From: Spisula solida | Lineage: Eukaryota > Mollusca > Bivalvia > Venerida > Mactridae | DNA: 64,000 nucleotides | NCBI GenBank assembly: GCA_947247005.1 | Contig: OX365944.1 | Location: 19,319,501-19,383,500, forward strand | Direction of reading: 5' to 3' | In this document: positions 46,027-57,524 of the stretch, in pieces | Layout: every line of letters begins with the position of its first letter | How positions within the stretch are numbered: the first letter of the stretch is position 1 | Translations under genes and position numbers: made by a program | Notes under the pieces: generated by a model | Seen by the model: the letters and a program-made list of their open reading frames with translations, nothing else | Told to the model about the DNA's origin: nothing | Database searches by the model: none

Positions 46027-46034
46027 ACTTCCGG
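46027..46034 (-). promoter_or_regulatory. ETS-type site upstream of the membrane-protein ORF
   Basis: On the minus strand this reads CCGGAAGT, the core ETS-factor consensus. It lies 47-54 bp before the candidate ATG, a common position in TATA-less metazoan promoters. A single short match could be chance. Confidence 0.3.
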
Positions 46035-46059
46035 TCACTTGTTCCTTTGCCCTAACACA

Positions 46060-47399
46060 GGTCAATCTTTTAAGAAATAGTTTTGTTTCCAGTTACGTCT
46101 AAAACGCCTTCGTTTAACGTTCTGTCAACACATGTATTACCTTAGTGTAGGCCTACATAGTAACTTCAAATAATTATGTTCAAAACAATGCCACTTGATT
46201 GAATATTATTATCTTCCTTTTACAGAATAACTTTTTATTCCAACTATACAATTCTCCAAAACTGAAAAAATGGCGAAAACTATTCTGCTGCTAGCATGGA
46301 CGTTTACAACTTGTACAATACATCCAGCGAAATGTAATACAATAATAAAATCATAGTTTGTAAAGTCGTTAATACCGGCAGGAATAAAACCGGATTATGA
46401 TAATCCTACTCATAATGAACTAAATAAATTTAAATGACGTCAGAGTATGTAATAGATATATAATTATAGTAATAAGTATGGTTATTATAAAACGCAATGA
46501 ATATTCATAATCTTTTGTAATTTCTGTTGTTTGAAACTCTATGTCATTCGCAGTTTTTTTTGTTTCTGAGTTCGAATGAGAGAGTCGTAGTGCATAGTGA
46601 TTCGGTTTTATCCCTGCCTATTTGGCCAATGACCACCGGCTTCGAGGGAAGAGGTCGAAATTTTAAGAACTCTATAAGAACACTGCTTATAAAAACATTG
46701 GAGCAAACTTCATCTAAATTTAATGATTTTAAAGTATTAATTATCAGTAGCAAGTAGCAATTGCAAGAAACCTGAATTACATACATCGTCCGAATAGTGG
46801 CTATAACTTTTTTTCCATTTAATCATGGCCATTGGTGATGCCATTAAGTAACACTTCAATACAACATCGTATTGAAGTTTTGTTTCAGTAAGTATATCAA
46901 TATGAAAAATGTATGTTTAAACTAGAAATGTTCAATTCGGCGTTAAGATGATAAGATCATAATACAATCATTTTTTAATATATTCAGATATAAACCAACT
47001 GACGTTAATTGTCTAAACATTCACAGTTAAAGATCTATTAAATTGCGTGAACCTGTTTGAAAATGTATAGGTTATGTTGTTTCCAACTGAATAATAAAGA
47101 TTGAGATACAGGTTTGGTTTCGAGTGTACGCTAGAGACACGGAAGGTCAATGTCAACATGGCAACAACAAGTACATGAGAGTCTACTAATAAGTTTAAGA
47201 TATTTTATTGCTATACTATCGGTGATCATACATATGACAGATACATGTATACACAATAAACTGGCCTACAACTTACAGTTGTAATTATGAATAAAATTAA
47301 ATGCATTGTAGCAAAGAAGTTTATATGGGTCACAAGTTTAGCAACTTAGACTCAACAATTTGGCTCAATCGACATCCGAATCTTCATGTGACTCCCTTA
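46060..47399. other. Intergenic DNA, no gene seen
   Basis: AT-rich sequence. The overlapping short frames at 46527-46786 on both strands have no recognisable domain. No paired repeats were noticed. Confidence 0.5.
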
Positions 47400-48522
47400 G
47401 ACGCTCGACATACAATCAATTGTCGTGTGATGGAACCTCGTGAATATGTCCACCCCGAATGTCGTCTCATGCATTGACCATCTCGTACCCCGTGAATATG
47501 TCCATCCCGAATGTCGTCTCATGCATTGACCATCTCGTACCCCGTGAATATGTCCACCACGAATGTCGTCTCGTGCATTGACCATCTCGTACCCCGTGAA
47601 TATGTCCATCACGAATGTCGTCTCATGCATTGACCAACTCGTACCCCGTGAATATGTCCACACCGAATGTCGTCTCATGCATTGACCAACTCGTACCCCG
47701 TGAATATGTCCATCACGAATGTCGTCTCATGCATTGACCAACTCGTACCCCGTGAATATGTCCACACCGAATGTCGTCTCATGCATTGACCAACTCGTAC
47801 CCCGTGAATATGTCCACCCCGAATGTCGTCTCATGCATTGACCATCTCGTACCCCGTGAATATGTCCACCACGAATGTCGTCTCATGCATTGACCATCTC
47901 GTACCCCGTGAATATGTCCACCACGAATGTCGTCTCATGCATTGACCATCTCGTACCCCGTGAATATGTCCACCCCGAATGTCGTCTCATGCATTGACCA
48001 TCTCGTACCCCGTGAATATGTCCATCCCGAATGTCGTCTCATGCATTGACCATCTCGTACCCCGTGAATATGTCCACCACGAATGTCGTCTCGTGCATTG
48101 ACCATCTCGTACCCCGTGAATATGTCCATCACGAATGTCGTCTCATGCATTGACCAACTCGTACCCCGTGAATATGTCCACACCGAATGTCGTCTCATGC
48201 ATTGACCAACTCGTACCCCGTGAATATGTCCACCCCGAATGTCGTCTCATGCATTGACCATCTCGTACCCCGTGAATATGTCCACCACGAATGTCGTCTC
48301 ATGCATTGACCATCTCGTACCCCGTGAATATGTCCACCACGAATGTCGTCTCGTGCATTGACCATCTCGTACCCCGTGAATATGTCCATCACGAATGTCG
48401 TCTCGTGCATTGACCATCTCGTACCCCGTGAATATGTCCACCCCGAATGTCGTCTCGTGCATTGACCATCTCGTACCCCGTGAATATGTCCACCACGAAT
48501 GTCGTCTCGTGCATTGACCAAC
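47400..48522. repeat. 52-bp satellite, about 21 units, with 520-bp higher-order repeat
   Basis: The unit runs gtaccccgtgaatatgtcca, (t/c)c(a/c)cgaatgtcgtctc, (a/g)tgcattgacca(t/a)ctc. Variant positions repeat as a block: about 47435-47712 equals 47955-48232, an offset of exactly ten units. The minus strand is open in all three frames because 52 is not a multiple of three and the unit lacks stops. Those frames are not evidence of a gene. Confidence 0.95.
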
Positions 48523-49120
48523 TCACGTGTTGATTTTTTTTTCTAAAAACATTAAGTTCTTCCGCAAATGCTACGGAAAATTCCATGAAATTTAGCAGGG
48601 TGGTGTTTCATGTTTCCTTTGAACCTTTCCCATTCAGTGTATATCCGTTAAATAAACAGTTGTACGTCGTGTTCTCTCTACAGTATGTGATGCCTGTACA
48701 ATGGCATTATGGCAAACGTCTTCAGTGTCGATGTAGTATACCAGAGTAACAAGCACGTTTGTAAACAGATAAGCCAGTGAATCACAGGAAATTACACCGC
48801 CTTTACCGGATACTCTTCTGTAAACAGAAACAAATAAAATAAATATTCCAGATTTACACATAGTATTGCAGCCACAAGGGCGCAGGTGCATCCTTTACCA
48901 GTGCTGATACAGCATGATCTGACCAGAGGGACATACTGAGAGAAAGCCCCTGAAGGGAGAGAGAGACATAAGATACAAGTGTGTCCGGTGCTGCAGAAGT
49001 GCGCCAAGCTCTTATTTCAAATAGACAGCTTGGTTCTTTAATGTGCACCGATACACAGCTTGCTGGCATCTTTACCCAGATATTTTGTAGTACACAAGGT
49101 AATATAAATATTTCCGACAA
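48523..49120. other. Intergenic DNA, possibly the body of a minus-strand SINE
   Basis: Short minus-strand frames overlap here without a shared domain. The stretch from about 48850 is continuous with the tRNA-like head at 49121-49195 and may be its body, which I cannot confirm without a second copy. Confidence 0.35.
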
Positions 49121-49195
49121 GTCCAGCCGGAGATAGAACCCACGCCCTCTGGATTGACGGCCCAGTGCGTTACCACTAAGCTATCGCCGCTATAT
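49121..49195 (-). repeat. tRNA-like SINE head (minus strand)
   Basis: Read on the minus strand: gcggcgatagcttagtggta (A box), then ctggg-ccgtcaa-tccag as an anticodon arm with GTC in the loop, then a gtgggttctatctcc B box. Base 33 is C rather than U and the acceptor strands do not pair, so it is a SINE head or pseudogene rather than a tRNA gene. Confidence 0.55.
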
Positions 49196-49658
49196 AAACA
49201 ACATGGAGATTGGAAACAAGAATGGAAACTGTTTGTGATTGATGAATAAGACAACGACGTAGAACAAGCAAAACGGTCGTTCAGTCGCATCCAAAAAGTA
49301 TCTCATTTGTCCTTTGAAATAACAGATACTTTTACTGATTTACTCATAATGCTTACATAACTACACAGTTGTCTTCATGAATTATAATGTAATTAATGAT
49401 AATTATTATTATAATTTCTACAACATATAAAACTGTAAATAAATTATAAATTGTGATGCTTAGTCATCTGCCAGTACCGGTATGTTGGTAAAACCTTTAT
49501 GTTTCTACAATCTGCCGTTTTGTTTCACCTTCTTTTACGCGCTTCATTGCATAAAAATAAACATAAATGTAGATCTAATAATACGGTAATTACGACTGTA
49601 ACTAATTGGAACTTTACCTTGCTAAATTCCGGACCTTCTTCGGAGAGAGACAAGCGAC

Positions 49659-49692
49659 ATTGGGTGCTCAAAATAATCCAAGAACACCCAAT
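49659..49692 (-). promoter_or_regulatory. Stem-loop across the stop codon of the 134-aa ORF, copy A
   Basis: The arms attgggtgctc (49659-49669) and gaacacccaat (49682-49692) pair with one position that is G-U in the minus-strand RNA. The ORF's stop codon (49668-49670) is at the loop edge. Equivalent hairpins are at 54509-54542 and 60328-60361. Confidence 0.5.
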
Positions 49693-50072
49693 GTATCGCT
49701 GTCATCGAACATAACATCTCTCATATCACCTCCTACGTCATCTCTAGCTGCTGGAAGATCCTGCTGTCGTCTGCTTTTCTGCTTTCTCGTCTTCCTGTTG
49801 TTGGCGGGTTTTGGAAGTTCCTTAACATCAAATACTTGACTTCTGCTTGATTTCGGTACGTTAGGGTGGAACAACATAATGTCGTCTGCATTAGCAGCAA
49901 ATGTCGCACTAGATGAACGATAAACTCTGGAAACGAATATTTCGTCTGATACAACTTTTCTGACGTCTGCTTCTATGGGGGCAGCTTCCTCGTTTCCCAG
50001 AATACAGCAAAGTCGCTTGCAAAACTGTCGGAAACGTGTAAGCTTTGGCGTTCTAACTTTATTCGCAGCCAT
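49668..50072 (-). CDS. Unrecognised 134-aa protein, tandem copy A
   Basis: I do not recognise a family. The protein has a basic N-terminus with a CKRLCC dicysteine motif (about residues 18-23), a central Ser-rich segment (RVYRSSSATFAAN), a strongly basic NNRKTRKQKSRRQQ stretch (about 92-105) like a nuclear-localisation signal, and an acidic C-terminus (DDVGGDMRDV...DDSDT). There are no transmembrane helices or signal peptide. The ATG at 50072 has A at -3 and G at +4, and the same start is used in all three copies. Compared with copy C I count by hand about 10 replacement and 8 silent differences with no indels, a ratio lower than expected without constraint. The promoter-like palindrome lies 30-60 bp upstream, and a hairpin spans the stop. 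It could also be one exon of a larger gene. Confidence 0.5.
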   Translation of the reverse strand: MAANKVRTPKLTRFRQFCKRLCCILGNEEAAPIEADVRKVVSDEIFVSRVYRSSSATFAANADDIMLFHPNVPKSSRSQVFDVKELPKPANNRKTRKQKSRRQQDLPAARDDVGGDMRDVMFDDSDTLGVLGLF

Positions 50073-50101
50073 ATTTATGTACGTAGCATCACTAAGTAAC
50101 A

Positions 50102-50140
50102 ACGTCACGTGACGTCATACAAGCAGTCACGTGATGACGT
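50102..50140 (-). promoter_or_regulatory. CRE/E-box palindrome upstream of ORF copy A
   Basis: acgtcacgtgacgt (50102-50115) is a perfect 14-bp palindrome combining CACGTG with a TGACGTCA CRE (50110-50117). A second CACGTG follows at 50128-50133, then a tgacgt half-site. It lies 30-68 bp before the ATG. Such sites bind bZIP (CREB/ATF) and bHLH-zip factors in animals. Confidence 0.5.
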
Positions 50141-50940
50141 TAGGTCCTTTGCGCATGTCATACTCTCTAAACGGGATACGAACTGACTTTATTTGTAACA
50201 TTTGCGTTAAACATCCTTTTTTGGCTATTAGTACAGTACCCCCATTTCACCAAGGATATGTTTTGTCCCGAGAATCTCCGTTTCTGATTTTGTCGATCGG
50301 ATGCATCTTTACGAAAGTCGGGAGCGGTGGAGATGTTTGGTGGAGATCTAACCCGATAGCCTCGGTCCGGTGAGGTTTTAGTGACGAAAAAGTATTCGGC
50401 AATGTACAGTTTTCCAAAACAATATGTGTTGCTTTATATAAGGAAGATCGTTTAATCCAAATACCGCTTATGTTCGGCATACTGTTGCAACATGTGTCAA
50501 CAGGCGCCTACATTCGGAGATCGGCCTCCGAGCATCCTCTCTAGACCAAACAACACGCGAATGTTGTTCACCTGCGCCCGCTAAACGGGTCGTGTACGTA
50601 CAAGATATTGCGCTCCGAAAACACTCTCATTGACAGGGAATTAATCGGGTCCATAAAGTGGTCGATTGAAGGCCAATCAGAACGACAACCATTATCAAAA
50701 AGGTTCATCGGTCGGGAGCTTGTGACAATCCGGTCCAAAGTGGACAATTCATAAAAAGTTGGGGTACAAGTTACCCAGATCGGGGCGATCATAAAACGTT
50801 TAGGGTATAACTTGCATTGACGATTGTCGGAATACAGTTAAATAGGCCGGTCGTGTTGGGGGTTGTGTGTAACCAATTGTTTATTCTTTTCACTTATTTA
50901 CCATTTAATTTTGTCTTTATGCCCAGTCACAACCAATTAA

Positions 50941-51115
50941 CCGGCTCCTCGATAGCTTAGTGGTTTAAGGTTCGCTTCGAGTACCGGAGGTCTCGGGTTC
51001 GATCCCTGGCCGCGTTATACCAAAGACGAAATAAAAATAGTACCAGAAATTCTCTTGATAGACGCTCAGCATAAAAAGGAAACTGGCTTCTCTTCTCTCA
51101 TACCCTCGTGGCGAT
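50941..51115 (+). repeat. tRNA-derived SINE, family 2, copy in segment A
   Basis: The head ccggctcctcgatagcttag has a ctcgggttcgatccctgg B box. The body ends in the ctggcttctcttctct tail shared with the copies at 22.66 and 24.4 kb. The same insertion is in segment C at 61.59 kb but not in B. Confidence 0.8.
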
Positions 51116-53655
51116 GGTTAACATCAGGAATAAGATGTCGATAGTGATTAATATAAGTTGGAAAAACTTGTTTCGCAATCGACCTTAAATAAATTGGTAA
51201 AAACTAACCAATTTAGCAGATCGTCCTTTTGTGAGGTTAGGGTCGCTACATTTTCCCAGAACATGGGAAGGAAATCCGTACGGAGGCGGTACCCATCACG
51301 TACTGATTCTCAAATTTTTCCAGTTTTTTGTACAAGTAGACAGCACGTCCTTGCACGTACTACGGGAACGTGAACGTCACTTCATGTATGACGCGACCTG
51401 TGATCAAACTCGGACCCCGTACACAAACAGGAAGTGTTCACGTATCCAGAAGTAACAGTGCGCAAAATCAGACATTTTGAAAGCAGATTTGACATGAATT
51501 AAATTTACCCTGATAAGCATTAGATATAGCCCTTAATATGCAACATTGGCGTGTTCGCGTTGTAACGTTATGATGAAAGGATGTTTATAAAAAAGACACG
51601 CTTAAATGTTAGTACAATTGTCATTCTGGCATTCAAAACAGCTCTGGTGTATCTTTTCCCATTGTTTAAATTGTCTCTGCACCACCGTTCGTCGAACAAG
51701 GTCAAACTGCTTTTCCAGTGACCTGAACACGAATGGCTGCTGGATGCCACTAGTTATGTTTGTTTCATCATTCCAATGGTTTGCGCAGATGGTTTTCCCA
51801 GTTTATTGCATATGTTTGGATAGCCTATAGCTTTCGTGTTTTTGGCGTTAACGTCGATTCATCCATGATGCTCTTAGACATATGCACTTGTTTACTCATT
51901 TATGATAATAAACAAAAGCGATTACTTCACAAATTTGCATACAAACGCCAGTCACATTCACGTAAGGTCGCATACATATGCGCGAATATTTATCAATTGG
52001 TGCCTATGATATTCATATTTTAGTAGGGAATGGCAGTGTGACCCGTCTATACGTGGTGTCTATGCCAACGCTTTGTACGAGTATCACCAACAAAAACGGA
52101 AATCTGTAGCTGCCAGTATGTAGAGCATTCAATGCATAATACATAATATATGAATGTTGATAAAGAAGTAAAGAGAATAGTTCAATTATTTTTGGGTCAC
52201 CCCTCGTACTGGCAAGATCAGGCGTGTTTAAGATACATTCAACTATAATCACACAACACGCGTATTCCATCTAGCGTTGTTATACATTCTGCGATGAAAA
52301 ATAACATCTCAAACGTGTTTCAATTGATACAATTTTATATTAAAACATTTGTCAAACCAGTTGCGATGGTTTTAAAAGAAAATATCATATTTTGATGGTC
52401 ATCTAGAACTCGGCACCTTAAAATATTCACTGACACCCACAGGTAACTGTATCATTCATAAAGAGTAAATAAATTATTTTATAAATTTATGTTATCTTAG
52501 ATATTTTAAATTTTATAAAAAAAAGGTTTTTTTACTCTTTATTAATGATAACGTTACCTGTGCTGACACCCTGTCGCATTATCCTGAGAATATTCCTGTA
52601 AATAACTATATTTGTTAAGCTCACATACTAGTAACACGGGAGAAATAATTACATTAATAATTTCAACAGATTTGATATATTGTTACTCGACTTGCTTCAG
52701 CGTTTTAATAATGTTACTTAATTTTTGGGACTTAAGGCAGCTAAAACTATATATTTCAGCAGTTTTACTATTGTAACTAGGTCATTCAGTGTAGTTCCGT
52801 CTTTTGTTTGCTGAAATTATTCCATTCAGTTTTTTAACAGCTGGGACTACGGTGGATTAATTTTCTCGTTCGGCAGTGTACGTGTTGGGAACTTCTTCTT
52901 TTTATGATTTCTGACAGCTAAAACTTGGCATTATATAGTCGTTTTGCTGTGGAAACTGGGTCATTCAGCTAGGGCAATCAGTCTTTTGGTTGCTGAAACT
53001 AATGATTCATTATACTTTTCGACGGATTGGACTTGGGCGGATCTTTGCTTGTGTAGTTGGGCATTGTGCCTTGTGTACGTTTTGTGTTTCCTGTCCTCGG
53101 TTGGTTCAGTTGGGCATTGTGATTTGTGTGTTTTTAATGTTTTCTGTGCTCGACTGGTTAAGTTGAGTGCTGCCTTCTGTGTCTGACTTAATATAATCAT
53201 TTTGGGATCGGCCTGTAATCGGTGCACCATAAATCCACAAGATTCACAAAACTTTAGATCGACTGTGCGTTAATGACGTCGTTTCCGGTACAAATTTTGT
53301 CGGAATGGAATCAAGAAATGTTCTGTCAATTGCATTTCATTTAAGTCCCTATGTTTACTAGTATTCATAATACAATCTGGCTTGACAAGACTTTTAAAAT
53401 TGTCGAAAAAAACACGAAAAATCTGTGTTTGACGTTTTTTATTGGAATATAAAAATGCATTTTAAGAAATGTAAATACAGTAGCAATGTTTCCAGAAATA
53501 TCTCGAGCCCTTAAAAATGACTAAGAAATATTTGTTATGTCCATCATGAATGACTTCTCACTGACTAAACCACTTCATGAATTCTAAGTTATGGACCATT
53601 TTAATAAGTATTATAGAAAGATCCATGATATAATATCAGGGTGAAGTTTCACGCT
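51116..53655. other. Segment A interior, no gene supported
   Basis: Blocks shared with B (about 51560-51760 with 56800-57070) or C (about 53015-53340 with 62625-62910) are diverged duplicates. Open frames here are short, and those conserved between A and C are open on both strands and lost in B, so I do not call genes. Confidence 0.5.
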
Positions 53656-53661
53656 TTCCTG

Positions 53662-53865
53662 TGCATGGTTCCAATTCCTCATATGGTTCCAATTCCTCGC
53701 ATAGTTCCAATGCCTCGCATGGTTCCAATTCCTCACATGGTATCAATTTCTCACATGGTTCCAATTCCTCGCATGGTTCCAATGCCTCGCATGGTTCCAA
53801 TCCCTCACATGGTTCCAATTCTTCGCATGGTTCCAATTCCTCGCATGGTTCAACTTCCTCACATG
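53662..53865. repeat. 18-bp minisatellite in segment A, about 11 units
   Basis: The unit is gcatggttccaattcctc with ca/gc and att/tgc variants. Because 18 is divisible by three and the unit has no stop, every frame on both strands is open and encodes a hexapeptide repeat. A conserved flank (ccgatgaaatagaagctgta...ctaaagtaagtgatg) follows. Confidence 0.93.
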
Positions 53866-54508
53866 CATATCCGATGAAATAGAAGCTGTACGCCACTTTC
53901 CTGTGCTTTCTAAAGTAAGTGATGTCTATATAATATCTTGGAGTAACAACTGATCCAGTTTGATGTGAATGACGGGCGTAGTCGGTGAATTTCTGGACGT
54001 CCCATTGTCTTAACCGGGTAGTCTTCTGAAAATAGAAACGACATGGACATTACAAGTAGGCTCACGACAACTATGACGACGACCACGACGACGATTATTT
54101 TTATTATTAAAGGACCAAGAATGGAGCATGCTTGATTTTGTTTGATGTATAAGATAAAGATGTTTGAATAGTAGAACAAGCAGTACACATGTCGTACTAA
54201 CGAGCATGAGACGGATACAAATACAAATACTTAGTAATATGTTCAATATATACAACTGTAAATAAACTGTAAAGTGTAATGTTTAAACCTTTACAGTACA
54301 TTGAGTAAATAAAGTTCTGTTCTGTTAAAAATACGTTTGCAGACAAATACCAATCTTTCAACAATCTGCAGTTTTGTACTCTTCTGTCTTGCGCTTTATT
54401 GCATAGAATACGAAGATCTTCTAGACCTTATACGATAATCATGATTGCAACAAAATTGAAGCTTTACCTTGCAAAATATCGGGCATTTTTCGGAGAGAGG
54501 CGGGCGAT

Positions 54509-54542
54509 ATTGGGTGTTCAAAATGATTCAAGAACACCCAAT
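54509..54542 (-). promoter_or_regulatory. Stem-loop across the stop codon, copy B
   Basis: The arms attgggtgttc (54509-54519) and gaacacccaat (54532-54542) are a perfect 11-bp inverted repeat with a 12-base loop. The stop codon of ORF B begins at 54520 (minus strand), at the loop edge. Confidence 0.5.
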
Positions 54543-54922
54543 GTATCGCTGTCATCGAACATAACATCTCTCATATCACCTCCTACGTCATCTCTAGCTG
54601 CTGGAAGATCCTGCTGTCGTCTGCTTTTCTGCTTTCTCGTCTTCCTGTTGTTGGCGGGTTTTGGAAGTTCCTTAACATCAAATACTTGACTTCTGCTTGA
54701 TTTTGGTACATTAGGGTGGAACGACATAATGTCGTCTGTATTAGCGGCAAATGTCGCACTAGATGAGCGATAAACCCTGGAAACGAATATTTCGTCTGCT
54801 ACATCTTTTCTAACGTCTGCTTCTATAGAGACAGCTTCCTCGTCTCCCAGAATACAGCAAAGTCGCTTGCAAAACTGACGGAAACGCGTTAGTTTCGATC
54901 TTCTAACTTTATTCGCAGCCAT
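54518..54922 (-). CDS. Unrecognised 134-aa protein, tandem copy B
   Basis: This has the same length and start as copies A and C. Replacements relative to A cluster in residues 8-40 and at positions near 62-67 (for example AN-T-DD and M-S-F) and at the C-terminal VLESF, while residues about 70-130 are unchanged. The first 165 or so bases at the 3' end of the ORF are identical to A on the plus strand, a run much longer than elsewhere in B, which suggests gene conversion or strong constraint. The basic NNRKTRKQKSRRQQ stretch and the dicysteine are kept. The ORF is open although the segment around it has large indels. I assign no function. Confidence 0.5.
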   Translation of the reverse strand: MAANKVRRSKLTRFRQFCKRLCCILGDEEAVSIEADVRKDVADEIFVSRVYRSSSATFAANTDDIMSFHPNVPKSSRSQVFDVKELPKPANNRKTRKQKSRRQQDLPAARDDVGGDMRDVMFDDSDTLGVLESF

Positions 54923-54952
54923 ATTTATTGTACGTCGAATCGCTAAGTAACA

Positions 54953-54990
54953 ACGTCATGTGACGTCATACAATCAGTCACGTGTTGACG
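54953..54990 (-). promoter_or_regulatory. CRE/E-box block upstream of ORF copy B
   Basis: acgtcatgtgacgt (54953-54966) has one change from the perfect palindrome of A and C. The CRE tgacgtca remains (54961-54968), as does the second CACGTG (54979-54984). Confidence 0.45.
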
Positions 54991-55929
54991 TTATAGCCTT
55001 TGCGCATGTCATAATCTCCAAACGGGATACGAAGTGACTTATTTTGTAACATTTGCGTTAATTATCCTTATGTGCAATTAGTACCTTATTTCACCAAGGA
55101 TAATTTTGGTCCCGAGAATCCCCGTTCCTGATTTTGTCGATTGGTTGCATATTTACGAAAATAGTTGGGAGCCAGTCTATACCGTCGTAATTATACGTTC
55201 GGAGGAGATCTAACCCGATAGCCTCGGTCCGGTGAGGTTCGGGTGCCAAAAAAAAGTAATCGATTATGAACAGTTTTCAAATGTTTTTGCTTTATATACG
55301 GAAGACCGTTTAAATCAATCAAATACCGTTTATTTTCCGCTTCCTGTGGAAACATGTGTCAACAGGCGCCTACATTCGGAGATAGGCCTCCGAGCATCCT
55401 CTCTAGACCAAACAACACGCGAAGGTTGTTCACCTGCGCCCGCTACACGGGTCGCTATCGGGTCATTGTCGTGTATTTACAAGATTTTGAGATCCGAAAA
55501 CGTGTTCGAGAATCGTTCCACTTTCATTGATAGGGGATTAATCGGGCCCATAAAGTGGTCGATAGAAGGCCAATCAGAACGACATTCATGCCGATCAAAA
55601 ATGTTTATCGGTCGGGGAACAATCCGGTCCAAGTAAAGGTTGGGGGTACAAGTTACCCAGATCGGGGCGATCATAAAACGTTTAGGGTATAGGTTGCATT
55701 GACGATTGTCGTAATACAGTTAAATAGGCCGGTTAAGTGTGTGTGTTTTTGTGTGTGATGAATTTTGGCTTATTAGTTCGCACTTATTTACCTTTTAGTT
55801 TTGTCTTTAGGCCCGGTCACACCCCATTCAGCTCGTACGTCTTTTTGGGAAGCTACGGTCGATATATTTTCCCGAAAACGTGGGAAGGGAAATCCGTATG
55901 AATTGTTAATGTATATTCATTTCAGTATA

Positions 55930-56643
55930 CAGGGTGATCCAAAAAACATGCCCCACAAACAATGCGTAATAAAAAAAATACTGTTTAAAGTATTTAATTT
56001 TTAACTTACACAATTGAAGTACATACATGTGAGATTTTGTCAAACAAAACTTTTAACCGTAGTTTTAACAAACAACTTTACAAGAGATGCGCGAAGTGAC
56101 CACCACAATTTTCCATACCAGCGTAAAACGACGTCGAAATTTCTGAATGACGTCACGACATGTACACGCTCATAGAGTCTCCAAACCCATTTGTCTGCTA
56201 ATTGATTCTTTAAAATCAAGTAAACTGGTAGGTTTGGGATAACACACTTTCTCTTTTAAGGAACTCAATGAGAAGAAGTCCTACGGACGCATGTGGAGGC
56301 ATACATGCGTTGTCTTAAGAGCAATCATTGATCTCCAAAATCTAATGTCCGTCGCAAATTGTACAGCACAACATTCGCCATGTGTGAAACCATTTTTGCA
56401 CCAGTCATCTTTTACAATTCAATTTAACATTTTTGCATCGTCAGCCATCTTGGAACTCTGAGAATACGATGCCATTGCTGATGGCGTAACCATGGTAACT
56501 ATGAAATTATATGACGGTCGCCTATATATTCAACAAAAACTTTATTCAATATTCTTTCTGCCAATACCAAAACAATAACTATACTACCAGATTCGCAAAG
56601 TTATTATGTATTGTTTGTAGGACATGTTTTTTGGATCACCCTG
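55930..56643. mobile_element. 714-bp Tc1/mariner-like TIR element, only in segment B
   Basis: The ends cagggtgatccaaaaaacat and its complement form an inverted repeat of about 35 bp (two or three mismatches), flanked by TA on both sides. The CAGGGTG-type end and TA target fit the Tc1/mariner superfamily. The interior has no ORF over 60 codons. Minus-strand traces of a transposase tail are too weak to claim. Confidence 0.75.
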
Positions 56644-56649
56644 TATACG

Positions 56650-57515
56650 GTGGGTGATATAGAAATAACATTGCGGAAAATCAGACAATTTGGAAGCAGA
56701 TTTGATATAAATGCTATTTACTCTGATAAGCATTAGATATACTATGCACCATGAGTGTTGGTGGCGTTGTAATGTTATGATGACGTTGGCTTTAAAACAC
56801 GGATGTGTATAAGATAGACACGCTTAAATGTTAGTATAATTGCCATCTTGACATTCAAAACAGCTCTGACGTATCTTTTCCCATTGCTTAAATTGCCTCT
56901 GCACCACAGTTCGTCGAACTGGATAACAGTGAAGTTAGAAATGTGTCTATCAAGGTCAAACTGCTTTTGCATTGACTTGACCTGTGTTCATCTGATGGCC
57001 CATTCCTCCGCCATTTAAAACAAAGTGCCACCGGAACACAAATGGCTGCTGGATGCCACTACATTTGGTTTGTTTCATCATTCAATGATGAGTAACCATA
57101 TTTGCTAAGCTCACCAAACACGGGAGAAATAATAACATTCATAATTTTAACAGATTTGATGTATTGTTACTTCAGCCTGTAATTGGTGCACCATAAAATC
57201 CGCAAGATTCACAAGAACTTTAGCTCGGATGTGCGCATATGCCCCGTTATTTATTCATGATATAATCTGAAGAAGACTTAATTGTCAAAAAATCAAGAAA
57301 AATCTGTGTTTGTTGTTTTTTATTGTAATTTAATTGCATTTTAAGAAATGTAAATACTGTAGCAACATTTTCAGAATTATCTCGAACCCTTCAAAATGAC
57401 TTAAAATTATTTATAATGTCCATCACTAATGACTTCGCTTCATGAATTAGTTATGAACTATACATTGTAATACGTGTTATAGAAAATTCCATGATATATA
57501 TCAGGGTGAAGTTTC
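56650..57515. other. Segment B interior, no gene supported
   Basis: Diverged duplicate of A's 51.5-51.8 and 52.6-53.6 kb blocks, with deletions between them. There is no intact conserved frame. Confidence 0.5.
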
Positions 57516-57524
57516 GCGCTTTCC

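Larger units (their letters stand above)
49380..54290. repeat. Tandem segment A of the three-copy family
   Basis: Order of blocks: an actgtaaataaattataaa-like edge, the 134-aa ORF (minus strand), a CRE/E-box block, a ggagatctaacccgatagcc block, a caggcgcctacattcggaga block, SINE, a catgggaaggaaatccgtac block, unique sequence, the 18-bp minisatellite, then an accacgacgacgatta tail. The same order recurs in B and C. A ends where B begins near 54.29 kb. A contains about 1.4 kb (51.4-52.9) that is largely missing from C. Confidence 0.85.

Noticed and set aside
47397..48586. Minus-strand ORFs in the 52-bp satellite
   Set aside because: All three frames are open because the unit lacks stops, and the frames end at the array edges. 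No domain is present.
50247..50480. Minus-strand ORF of 77-78 aa shared by segments A and C
   Set aside because: It is conserved only because A and C are close duplicates; the equivalent in B is broken by indels, unlike the 134-aa ORF.
52961..53230. Minus-strand ORF with a start shared with 62614-62808
   Set aside because: Both strands are open, the frame ends differ between A and C, and B has no counterpart. Selection cannot be argued.
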